NCBI GenBank assembly: GCA_900542575.1
Contig: UQOE01000021.1
Location: 1-34,481 of the forward strand
DNA from: an uncultured Oscillospiraceae bacterium
GTDB taxonomy: Bacteria; Bacillota; Clostridia; Oscillospirales; Acutalibacteraceae
Length of the DNA: 34,481 nt
Direction: 5' to 3'
The notes under the pieces were generated by a model. It had not been told where the DNA came from, did not search any database, and saw nothing but the letters and a program-made list of their open reading frames with translations. Positions 1 to 6,117 of this stretch are shown piece by piece. Position 1 is the stretch's first letter, and each line of letters opens with the position of its first letter. The position numbers were made by a program, and so were the translations under genes.

Positions 1-3
1 CGA

Positions 4-55
4 GGGCTTTGCCCGTCTGTTAACAACCACGCGTTTGACGCGTGGATGGTTTTTT
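4..55 (+). terminator. tandem hairpins with T-run at window edge
   Basis: A small GGGC/GCCC hairpin (4-7/11-14) is followed by a perfect 7-bp stem CCACGCG/CGCGTGG (27-33/39-45) and a T-run at 50-55. It would end transcription coming from outside the window. The pair of hairpins also resembles the right end of IS200/IS605 elements, but no transposase is visible here. The stretch 56-174 shows no gene. Confidence 0.55.
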
Positions 56-174
56 ATCAAATCAGGGAAAGTGTTGACCCGGACTCCCGTGAAACATGGT
101 CCGATTTTAGTTTTACGTGTTTTTTGCCATACAGATTATAGAAAATGTTGGAATTTCTGCCTGACCCATTTTCG

Positions 175-204
175 TTGACATCATTTTTGCGCGTATGCTA
201 TAAT
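175..204 (+). promoter_or_regulatory. sigma-A promoter of the riboswitch-exchanger unit
   Basis: A perfect TTGACA (175-180) is separated by 18 nt from a perfect TATAAT (199-204). Transcription would start near 211, just before the conserved 5' element of the riboswitch. Confidence 0.9.
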
Positions 205-210
205 CCTTTT

Positions 211-350
211 GTTACAAACGAGGGGAGTAGTCGGCATGCAGTATGCATGTTCGTTTTGCCGTCAATTCACGGCCCGCACGGTGCGGACCCGGCTTCACGA
301 GTAAACGACGAGACTTTGTCTGCAGAGCGTGCAGGCAAAGTCTCTTTTTT
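211..350 (+). promoter_or_regulatory. yybP-ykoY manganese riboswitch
   Basis: The conserved AGGGGAGTAG element lies at 221-230 and the second conserved part (GTCAATTC ... CGGCTT) at about 270-294, the hallmarks of the yybP-ykoY (Mn2+-sensing) aptamer. The outer stem can form between ACAAA (214-218) and TTTGT (315-319). TTTGT is also part of the left arm of the terminator at 311-343, so closing the aptamer would block the terminator. This predicts an ON switch when Mn2+ binds, as known for the family. It was recognised by motif and architecture, not by a covariance search. Confidence 0.82.
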
Positions 351-351
351 T
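311..351 (+). terminator. riboswitch expression-platform terminator
   Basis: A 14-bp stem with one G-U pair is formed by 311-324 and 330-343 around the loop GAGCG, followed by a T-run. It is a strong intrinsic terminator between aptamer and gene. Confidence 0.85.
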
Positions 352-376
352 CTGCCCCTGGGAAGGAGAGTGCGGT

Positions 377-1390
377 ATGCACATTTTTGTTCAGGTTCTT
401 CTGCTCATCTTAGGGTTTGTCATGCTGACCTACGGGGCAGACTGGTTCGTCGACGGCGCCGTCGGCATTGCCCGCAAGTTCAAGATCCCCTCACTCGTCA
501 TCGGCCTTACGATTGTGGCCATGGGGACCAGCGCGCCGGAGGCAGCGGTCAGTATTGCCGCTGCGCTCAAGCACAGTGCAGACATCTCCATCGGCAATGT
601 CGTGGGGAGCAATATCTTAAATATCCTGATTATTCTGGGTATTACGGCTGCCATCAAACCGCTTCCGGTCAGCAAATCGACGATGCGGTACGAGCTGCCG
701 ATGGTCATCGGTATCACTCTCATTCTGTTCTTCATGGGGTTAGATGGACACATCGGCCGGCTGGACGGCGCCGTGTTCTGGATTATTTTCGTCCTGTATC
801 TTGTTTATACCGTGCATCTCGCAAAAAAAAGTCAGCGGGATGATGATGGATCGCCCCGGTCGGCGTTTGCGGTAAGGGAGAACGTCGAAAGCGGCTTCGC
901 GGTCAGCGGCCTGGCGCCGGTGAAGGAGCAGGAGGCGCCGGTCAACATCTGGAAGGCCATTGGACTGACGCTGCTCGGCCTTGTGGTCATTGTGTTCGGT
1001 TCGGACATCGCCGTCGATGCCGCCAAGAGTCTTGCCCGTGCCGCCGGCGTCAGCGAGCGCGTCATTGGGCTGACGATCGTCGCCCTCGGTACTTCACTGC
1101 CGGAGCTCTTCACTTCGGTCAACGCCGCGCGCAAAGGGGAAACCGACATTGCCGTCGGCAACATCGTGGGCTCCAACATCTTCAACATCCTGTTTGTGCT
1201 GGGCACCTCAGCTCTCATTACGCCCATCCTCTTCCAGCCGGTCTTCCGGATCGATTCACTGATTGCTGTCGCCGCAGCGGTTCTGCTCTGGCTTCTCGGC
1301 TTCAACAAAGACCGTCAGGTCAAACGCTGGGGCGGCTGGACCATGCTGGCAGCGTATGCTGGGTATTTTGTCTATCTGATGATGAAGTAA
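377..1390 (+). CDS. CaCA-family sodium/calcium-type cation exchanger, Mn2+-controlled
   Basis: This is a 337-residue membrane protein of the Ca2+/cation antiporter (CaCA, YrbG-like) family. It carries the two diagnostic alpha-repeats: GLTIVAMGTSAPE with GNVVGSNILNI in the first half, and GLTIVALGTSLPE with GNIVGSNIFNI in the second. The two halves are joined by a hydrophilic loop with many charged residues. The family exports Ca2+ or other divalent cations in exchange for Na+ or H+. Because a Mn2+ riboswitch controls it, Mn2+ export is a reasonable inference. I chose ATG 377 because GGAAGGAG (361-368) lies 8 nt upstream; the open frame continues further upstream, but that part falls inside the riboswitch terminator. 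The gene stands alone and ends at a bidirectional terminator. Confidence 0.9.
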   Translation: MHIFVQVLLLILGFVMLTYGADWFVDGAVGIARKFKIPSLVIGLTIVAMGTSAPEAAVSIAAALKHSADISIGNVVGSNILNILIILGITAAIKPLPVSKSTMRYELPMVIGITLILFFMGLDGHIGRLDGAVFWIIFVLYLVYTVHLAKKSQRDDDGSPRSAFAVRENVESGFAVSGLAPVKEQEAPVNIWKAIGLTLLGLVVIVFGSDIAVDAAKSLARAAGVSERVIGLTIVALGTSLPELFTSVNAARKGETDIAVGNIVGSNIFNILFVLGTSALITPILFQPVFRIDSLIAVAAAVLLWLLGFNKDRQVKRWGGWTMLAAYAGYFVYLMMK

Positions 1391-1403
1391 ACTTATACAA
1401 AGG

Positions 1404-1440
1404 AAACGGCGATCAGCCCAGGGCTGGTCGCCGTTTTTTC
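1404..1440. terminator. bidirectional terminator between convergent genes
   Basis: The stem 1404-1417/1423-1436 (AAACGGCGATCAGC paired with its complement through one G-U) is followed by a T-run on the plus strand and a weaker one on the minus strand. It serves the exchanger gene and probably the convergent gene at 1458. Confidence 0.85.
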
Positions 1441-1457
1441 CTTTTGCTTTTGCCGGA

Positions 1458-1898
1458 TTATTTGTTCAGGTTCAGAGAAGAGGCCGTATCTTTGAGGGAA
1501 TCCTGCAGTTTCTCAAACGGGGTGCGGATATCCTGGAAGGTAATATCCTTGTGGGTGTCTTCGTCCTTCTTTGCCTTGAGATCTTTTTTCAGATCGGCAA
1601 GCTTGGAGTCCGCCTTGGTTTTGGCGTCAGTCGTATCCGGTGCAGTAACAGTTGGAACCTGCGGCTGCTCGACTTTCAGGTCGTCGAACTTCGGCATCTC
1701 GGGCTCTTTGACCTCGACTTTGCCGGTCTTGAGTTTCGGGTCGGCATCTGAATCGTAGACAAAGCCGTTGCCGTTGACGGAAACGGCGGCGTATTTGTGG
1801 CATTCAACGGGCTTTGCAGAGGCGGAGACGGCCAGGACGCTCATCATGGTGGCGAGGCAGAGAAGGACGCCTAAGATTCTTGAAATCTGTTTTTTCAT
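1458..1898 (-). CDS. small secreted protein, paralogue of the Cys-rich protein at 2081
   Basis: A 146-residue protein of unknown function. It has a clear Sec signal peptide (basic start, hydrophobic core to about residue 24, cleavage after ASA at about 28). The mature part is charged, rich in Lys, Asp and Pro, and probably helical at its C-terminal half. Residues 40-52 read SVNGNGFVYDSDA and are identical, at the same positions, in the neighbouring protein encoded at 2081-2515; the following PK-x2-(T/S)GKV-x-VK-x-PE also matches. The two genes are therefore duplicates that kept the N-terminal half and diverged completely after about residue 66. It has an AAGGAGT ribosome binding site (1908-1914) and its own promoter. 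No database family is claimed. Confidence 0.75.
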   Translation of the reverse strand: MKKQISRILGVLLCLATMMSVLAVSASAKPVECHKYAAVSVNGNGFVYDSDADPKLKTGKVEVKEPEMPKFDDLKVEQPQVPTVTAPDTTDAKTKADSKLADLKKDLKAKKDEDTHKDITFQDIRTPFEKLQDSLKDTASSLNLNK

Positions 1899-1955
1899 GG
1901 GAACAAAACTCCTTACAATAAAAATCGGCTTCCCCGGGGAAGCTTATAACCTCAA

Positions 1956-1983
1956 ATTGTATACTTTTTTAGTATAAATTCAA
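1956..1983 (-). promoter_or_regulatory. promoter with dyad for the secreted-protein gene
   Basis: Read on the minus strand, TTGAAT (1983-1978) and TACAAT (1961-1956) are 16 nt apart. The spacer is almost filled by the perfect inverted repeat TATACT-N5-AGTATA (1960-1976), a plausible operator. Confidence 0.5.
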
Positions 1984-2028
1984 GGAGATTTCACAACGGG
2001 AAAGAAAAGAAAGTTGGATGTCCGCGGC

Positions 2029-2065
2029 AAAAAAAGACCGCCGCTCAGTGGGACTGAGCGGCGGT
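2029..2065 (-). terminator. terminator of the Cys-rich protein gene
   Basis: A perfect 13-bp GC-rich stem (2037-2049/2053-2065) with a 3-nt loop is followed, on the minus strand, by seven T residues (2035-2029). Confidence 0.92.
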
Positions 2066-2080
2066 TCTGCAGACTTGGTT

Positions 2081-2515
2081 TTATTTCTGGGCCGGTACCG
2101 GAATTGGCATGGCGGCGAGCATGTCCGGGCTGATGGGGTCTGCCTGGAGTTCCTTCGTCGGGACGGTCATCATGCAAGGCGCGCAGCTAATGCAGTCACA
2201 TTTGCAGTCTTTGCAGGTGCATTTGCCTTCTGCACAGCAGCATTTGCCGTCTTTGCAGCACGGGCAGTCCTTGCCGCAGGTGCAGACCGGGCAGGTGCAG
2301 TCTTTGCTGCAGGATTCCGGCATCTTGACGTCGACTTTGCCGGACTGGAATTTCGGGTTGGCGTCGGAGTCATATACGAATCCGTTGCCGTTGACCGATG
2401 CGCCGAGGTAGCTGTGGTGCTCAATGGGAGCGGCGGAAGCGCAGATGACGCTGATGCTCAGCACTGCGGCCAGCGCCAGGACGAGTGCGAAAATTTTGGA
2501 AAGATGTTTTTTCAA
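2081..2515 (-). CDS. secreted cysteine-rich, metallothionein-like protein
   Basis: A 144-residue secreted protein of unknown family. After a Sec signal peptide (to about residue 28) it shares the motif SVNGNGFVYDSDA with its neighbour. Residues 69-114 then hold 18 cysteines in 46 positions in CxC, CC, CCC and CxxC arrangements with interspersed Lys and Asp. This pattern is what one sees in metal-thiolate proteins; metal binding outside the membrane is inferred, not shown. The tail is Pro- and Ala-rich without cysteine. Start choice: the frame opens at a TTG at 2524, but AAAGGAGA (2526-2533) is then only 1 nt away. The TTG at 2515 has 10-nt spacing and gives the usual MKK start, so translation from TTG 2515 is preferred. 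A promoter TTTACT-N16-TAAAAT may lie around 2545-2575. Confidence 0.75.
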   Translation of the reverse strand: MKKHLSKIFALVLALAAVLSISVICASAAPIEHHSYLGASVNGNGFVYDSDANPKFQSGKVDVKMPESCSKDCTCPVCTCGKDCPCCKDGKCCCAEGKCTCKDCKCDCISCAPCMMTVPTKELQADPISPDMLAAMPIPVPAQK

Positions 2516-2581
2516 AAGAATCAATCTCCTTTTACTAAAGTTTAACTAGTTATTTTACTCCATTTTGCAAAAAAGTAAAAA

Positions 2582-3970
2582 TTATTCTTTGGTCTCCGCC
2601 TGCTCTTCCGCCATCTGCTCGGCCATATCGGTCTCGGCGTTGTCGGGGTGGGAGAGATCCGGTTCCTCGAATGGGGTGTCCGAGAGGAAGATGGACTTGT
2701 CGAGGGCACCGGTCTGGCGGGCGACGACGCAGGTGCAGACCGCATCACCGGTGATGTTGACCATGGTGCGGACCATGTCAATAATTCGGTCGACGCCCAT
2801 GATGAGGGAGACGCCCTCTATGGGAAGTCCGACCGACGACAGGACCATGGTCAGCATGATGAGGCCGACGCTCGGGATTCCGGCGGTGCCGATGGAGGCG
2901 AGCACGGCGGTCAGAATAACGGTGATATAGCTCATTGGTGAGAGGTGAATGCCGTATGCCTGTGCAATGAAGACAACCGCGACGCCCTGCATGATAGCGG
3001 TGCCGTCCATATTGATTGTCGCACCCAGCGGAATGGTGAAGGATGCAATGTTCCGGTCCACACCGATATCGCGCTCCAGCGTATCGATATTCATGGGGAT
3101 AGTTGCGTTGGAGGTGGCCGTGGAGAAGGCGAAAACCATAACCGGCCAGAATTTCTTCAGGAACCGAAACGGATTCAGCCGTGCACCGGCAGCCAGGATA
3201 GTCATGTAGATAATGATAATCTGAAGGATGAGTACGGCAAGTACGGTGAGCACATATTTGGCGAGGGGCGCCATGGCGGCAAAGCCGACCGTGGCGAAGG
3301 TCTTGCCGATGAGGCAAAAGACACCGATGGGGGCGACTTTCATGATCATCATAGTCATGTGCATCATGATGTCGTTGAACTCACTGAAGAAGTTGGAGAC
3401 CGTCTGGGCCTTGTCGCCGACTTTCTGCAGGATGACGCCGACGAGCAGTGCGAACAGGATGATCGGCAGCATGTCGCCGTTGGAGAGGGATTCGAAAATA
3501 TTTTTCGGGATAATATTCAGCAGCGTCTCCGCAACCGAGGTCTTTTCCACCGGTTCCACCGCCTGAGAGGTGGCCGCGACTTTCTCCATATCGAGCCCGA
3601 TGCCGGGGTTAGTGAGCTGGGAGAACCCGAGGGCCAGCGAGACCGCGATGGTTGTGGTCAGCAGGTACAGCCCGATGATGCGCCCGCCGACGGAGCCGAG
3701 CTTTTTCGTGTCGCCCAGCGACGAGGCGCCGGTGACCAGCGAGCAGAAGACCAGCGGAATGACCAGCATCTGCATGAGCCGGATAAAGCCCTGCCCGAGC
3801 ACGTAGAACAGGCCGTTGATGATATATTTATCGACAAACTGGGACCCGGATGCCAACGAGTGCAGCAGACCGCCCAGGATGGCCCCCAGCAGGAGCGAGA
3901 GCAGGATGATGGTGGTCAGCGAGAGCTTTTTCTTTTTCTTCCCGCTTGATTTGGTTTTGGATTCGGACAC
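2582..3970 (-). CDS. dicarboxylate/amino acid:cation symporter (DAACS, GltP/GltT type)
   Basis: A 462-residue secondary transporter that imports acidic amino acids or C4-dicarboxylates with Na+ or H+. The family signature elements are present: the serine-rich STATSNATIP stretch (about 283-292), NMDGT (320-324) and the substrate-site segment DMVRTMVNITGD (398-409). Arg401 is the residue that, in GltPh-type transporters, binds the side-chain carboxylate, which argues for aspartate or glutamate. There are about eight hydrophobic segments plus re-entrant loops. The N-terminus has a lysine-rich cytosolic stretch (KKKKK at 11-15). The start is GTG 3970; its AAAGGAGA site is made of the last codons of the upstream Nudix gene, 3 nt away, so the two are translationally linked. 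Confidence 0.92.
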   Translation of the reverse strand: MSESKTKSSGKKKKKLSLTTIILLSLLLGAILGGLLHSLASGSQFVDKYIINGLFYVLGQGFIRLMQMLVIPLVFCSLVTGASSLGDTKKLGSVGGRIIGLYLLTTTIAVSLALGFSQLTNPGIGLDMEKVAATSQAVEPVEKTSVAETLLNIIPKNIFESLSNGDMLPIILFALLVGVILQKVGDKAQTVSNFFSEFNDIMMHMTMMIMKVAPIGVFCLIGKTFATVGFAAMAPLAKYVLTVLAVLILQIIIIYMTILAAGARLNPFRFLKKFWPVMVFAFSTATSNATIPMNIDTLERDIGVDRNIASFTIPLGATINMDGTAIMQGVAVVFIAQAYGIHLSPMSYITVILTAVLASIGTAGIPSVGLIMLTMVLSSVGLPIEGVSLIMGVDRIIDMVRTMVNITGDAVCTCVVARQTGALDKSIFLSDTPFEEPDLSHPDNAETDMAEQMAEEQAETKE

Positions 3971-3973
3971 TGG

Positions 3974-4594
3974 TCATTTCTCCTTTATCAGATACAGAAA
4001 TTGGCGGAGCAGGTCTGCGGTGACGCCCCAGATGGCGCCGTCCTCCCTGGTTGGATAAAAATAATAGGTGCGGGTCTGCGTGCTCCAGCGGTAGTTCTGC
4101 CCGCCCTGGATGAGATCGAACGGAAAATCTTCGTCCGGCTGGACAATTAGTTTCGCGTGCCCTTCCATGGGCTCGGCTTCCAGCAATTCCTGGAGCGGGA
4201 TAGAAAACACGTGGTCTACTTCCGCGTTGGCAAACGTTCCCCGATAGCTGCGCAGGAATCCGAGATACGAAAAGACCGTTTGCCCTTTCGGCCCGGGCAT
4301 GCTGCAGAGCGGCGCGGCCAGCTCAATCTGCTGCCCGGTGACACCCAGCTCCTCGCAGGTCTCACGGACTGCGGTCTGCTCCGGCGATTCGCCGTCCTCG
4401 CAGGAGCCGCCGGGGAAGCAGATCTCCCCGCCCTGGGCAATCTGCGAACTGCGCACTTCAAAGAGGACCCGAAATCCATCTTCGTCCGGCAGGAGCGGGA
4501 TGAGCACCGAAGCCGGCGTTCTGCCGCTGCGATCTACGGCTGTCATCGTATGGCCTGCCAGCTTTCGCCGCAGGTCCTCTTCCGTGATGGTGAT
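3974..4594 (-). CDS. Nudix hydrolase, CoA pyrophosphatase-like, probable AUC start
   Basis: A Nudix hydrolase of the CoA-pyrophosphatase (NudL/YeaB) subgroup. It has AQGGEICFPGG followed by a complete Nudix box G-x5-E-x7-RE-x2-EELGV. The first ATG (4546) gives 190 residues but has no ribosome binding site and omits a family-like N-terminal helix: reading upstream in frame gives EEDLRRKLAGH just before it. No ATG, GTG or TTG exists between that helix and an in-frame TGA. A perfect AGGAGG (4604-4609) lies exactly 9 nt before an ATC codon (4594-4592), so I place the start there (206 residues). The enzyme would hydrolyse CoA or related nucleotides in the cytosol. It is the first gene of an operon with the symporter. 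The family call is firm; the start is an inference. Confidence 0.85.
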   Translation of the reverse strand: MTITEEDLRRKLAGHTMTAVDRSGRTPASVLIPLLPDEDGFRVLFEVRSSQIAQGGEICFPGGSCEDGESPEQTAVRETCEELGVTGQQIELAAPLCSMPGPKGQTVFSYLGFLRSYRGTFANAEVDHVFSIPLQELLEAEPMEGHAKLIVQPDEDFPFDLIQGGQNYRWSTQTRTYYFYPTREDGAIWGVTADLLRQFLYLIKEK

Positions 4595-4626
4595 AGGACT
4601 CCGCCTCCTTTTTACCTGTCATTTTA
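4592..4626 (-). promoter_or_regulatory. extended -10 promoter, SD and AUC start region of the Nudix gene
   Basis: On the minus strand, TGGTAAAAT (extended -10, hexamer 4626-4621) predicts a start of transcription near 4614. AGGAGG follows at 4609-4604 and the ATC codon at 4594. The leader would be only about 20 nt, which fits initiation at the ATC better than at the ATG 48 nt further in. No good -35 is seen. The rest of 4627-4774 shows nothing else that can be supported. Confidence 0.45.
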
Positions 4627-4774
4627 CCATAGGAACCGTCACTCGTGGGGCGTTGATGAAAAAGGAGGAACGCTTTTTTACAGATTTCCATTATTTGCAA
4701 ATTCATTTGAACATTTCTGCCTGCTACATGCTCTACTCTTCAAATAGAAAGGATTTTGGAAAGGAGTACCTTTT

Positions 4775-5602
4775 ATGAGAGAAAAACACAGTATTTTTAA
4801 ACCGATCCTTGCGCTGCTGATGGTGCTGGCTATGGCAGTTACAATGGCGGTGCCGGCGATGGCAAGTACGAGGGATCATTGGGAAAGAGATAATACGGCA
4901 CCTTCCATCATCAATAATAAAGTTGGATTGTATATTAAAGACATCTATCGTCAGGGGAGCACGTTAAAATTAAATGGGTGGATTTCAAACGGCTTTGATT
5001 ATCCGATTGTAAATACTCATATAAAAAATCTTTCTGTAACTTCTAAGAATACAAGTGAGACAATCATTTATAATGTTTCATTCCGTCATTTTAAAAAGAT
5101 CTATCCCAACTCGTATACGGATTTTTCAATTACAATACCAAGTCAGAACTGGAACCACAATGTTGATTTTTCTAATGTGGGATCTTTGAGCAAAGATTTT
5201 CATTATACTTGTGATAATGAAAATACAGCTATAAATTCCCATTACACAAAATCCAACATGAAATATGTTGACTGGAATTACGGTCTTCTGGCGCGTGTTG
5301 TAGATGCCCGCTATAAAAATGGAAAGTTCGCTGTGAAAATGCAAATTAAAAATCCGAATACAACCGAAGTGGTAGTAACTTCTTACAGCCTGAAAGTCGT
5401 GGCAGATCATAAGATCCAGATTGCACATGGGACCTTTGACAGCAGAGTAATGGCAGTAACGCCAAATACTACATTCACTTACACATTCAACTTCACCGGC
5501 CAAAATTTCCATGAAATTGATTTGAGTAAAGTCAATTATCTGGAATGCGCTGTGACAAACAGTTCGGGAAGTGTTTCATCGATTTCCAGACCAAGTAGGT
5601 AA
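4775..5602 (+). CDS. secreted protein with two similar beta-rich domains (SLAP-like)
   Basis: A 275-residue secreted protein with a Sec signal peptide (cleavage after AMA at about residue 30). The mature part appears to contain two related domains of about 95 residues each. Both run: Gly/Lys-containing strand, an N-G or N-P turn, a hydrophobic strand, an F-x(8,10)-P-N-(S/T) segment, then an F-x-(I/F) strand and a (V/I)D-(F/L)S motif. The style (YIKDIYRQGSTLKLNGWISN) recalls SLAP-type cell-surface domains, which is tentative. The gene is clearly AT-richer than its neighbours, suggesting transfer or a different expression history. AAAGGAG lies 10 nt before the ATG. It is monocistronic and ends at a strong shared terminator. 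The specific role is unknown. Confidence 0.7.
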   Translation: MREKHSIFKPILALLMVLAMAVTMAVPAMASTRDHWERDNTAPSIINNKVGLYIKDIYRQGSTLKLNGWISNGFDYPIVNTHIKNLSVTSKNTSETIIYNVSFRHFKKIYPNSYTDFSITIPSQNWNHNVDFSNVGSLSKDFHYTCDNENTAINSHYTKSNMKYVDWNYGLLARVVDARYKNGKFAVKMQIKNPNTTEVVVTSYSLKVVADHKIQIAHGTFDSRVMAVTPNTTFTYTFNFTGQNFHEIDLSKVNYLECAVTNSSGSVSSISRPSR

Positions 5603-5605
5603 AAG

Positions 5606-5638
5606 AAAGGCCCGCAGGTTACCGCCTGCGGGCCTTTT
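5606..5638. terminator. bidirectional terminator
   Basis: A perfect 13-bp stem AAAGGCCCGCAGG/CCTGCGGGCCTTT (5606-5618/5625-5637) with a 6-nt loop lies between convergent genes; both strands end in T-rich tracts. Confidence 0.9.
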
Positions 5639-5652
5639 CATATCTCTGAGTT

Positions 5653-5994
5653 TTATTCCCACTCTTTCCACACATCCGGCTGGTATCCCACCGTCGCCTG
5701 GCGGCCATTGCGCACGATGGGTAGCAGCAGAACCTGCTGGTTGTCTAAAATCTTCTCCTCTTTGTCCTCCGGGCGGAGGTACTCAATGAGCTTCAGTGTG
5801 TCCTGATCTTTACACTTAGGGTCCAGCATGGCATCCAGGCTGCCGACGGCCTGGCGGACGCTGCGGAATTCGCCTTTGCTGAGTCCTTTCTGCTTCATAT
5901 CGACGAATTGATATTTGATGCGGCGTTCTTTGAAAAATCGTTCGGCCTTGCGGGTGTCGGAACTCTTCTTCGTGCCGAAAATCTGAATATTCAT
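5653..5994 (-). CDS. ArsC/Spx-family thioredoxin-fold protein lacking the active-site Cys
   Basis: A 113-residue protein of the ArsC/Spx/YffB family, judged from the N-terminal strand-loop-helix (IQIFGTKKSSDTRKAERFF), the central GLSKGEFRSV, the KLIEYLRPED segment, and LLLPIVRNGR with the cis-Pro-type loop near the end. Arsenate reductases and Spx carry a catalytic or redox Cys at the loop after strand 1; here that place reads KKSSDT and the only Cys is at about residue 61. It is therefore unlikely to be an arsenate reductase or a CxxC redox switch; Spx-like RNA-polymerase binding or an unknown role remains possible. It has a good site (AGGAG, 9 nt before the ATG). It is divergent from the ABC importer operon. 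Confidence 0.8.
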   Translation of the reverse strand: MNIQIFGTKKSSDTRKAERFFKERRIKYQFVDMKQKGLSKGEFRSVRQAVGSLDAMLDPKCKDQDTLKLIEYLRPEDKEEKILDNQQVLLLPIVRNGRQATVGYQPDVWKEWE

Positions 5995-6054
5995 GTGCGA
6001 ATGCTCCTGTCTGTACGTTTTTCCTCTATGATACCATATTGGGAAAACAATTAT

Positions 6055-6097
6055 CCCCCCTGGGGGCTTGTGATTGAAAAAAGCGAACCATTATGCT
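6055..6097 (+). promoter_or_regulatory. possible promoter and CCCCC-T-GGGGG palindrome upstream of the ABC importer
   Basis: The palindrome CCCCC-T-GGGGG (6056-6066, preceded by TTATC) sits between divergent genes. A possible promoter TTGTGA-N18-TATGCT (6068-6073, 6092-6097) starts right after it. The G/C tract palindrome resembles operators of CsoR/RcnR-family metal sensors. No regulator gene is nearby, so this is a hypothesis. Confidence 0.4.
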
Positions 6098-6117
6098 TAT
6101 TCAAAGGGGAGTTGACG

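Noticed and set aside
145..843. 232-residue plus-strand frame over the riboswitch and the exchanger start
   Set aside because: Runs through the promoter, aptamer and terminator and is arginine-rich out-of-frame translation of the exchanger gene.
3974..4706. Frameshifted Nudix gene with the start in another frame (MTGKKEAE at 4620)
   Set aside because: That frame gives unrelated sequence after a few codons; the correct frame stays open to the AGGAGG and encodes the family helix, so no frameshift is needed.
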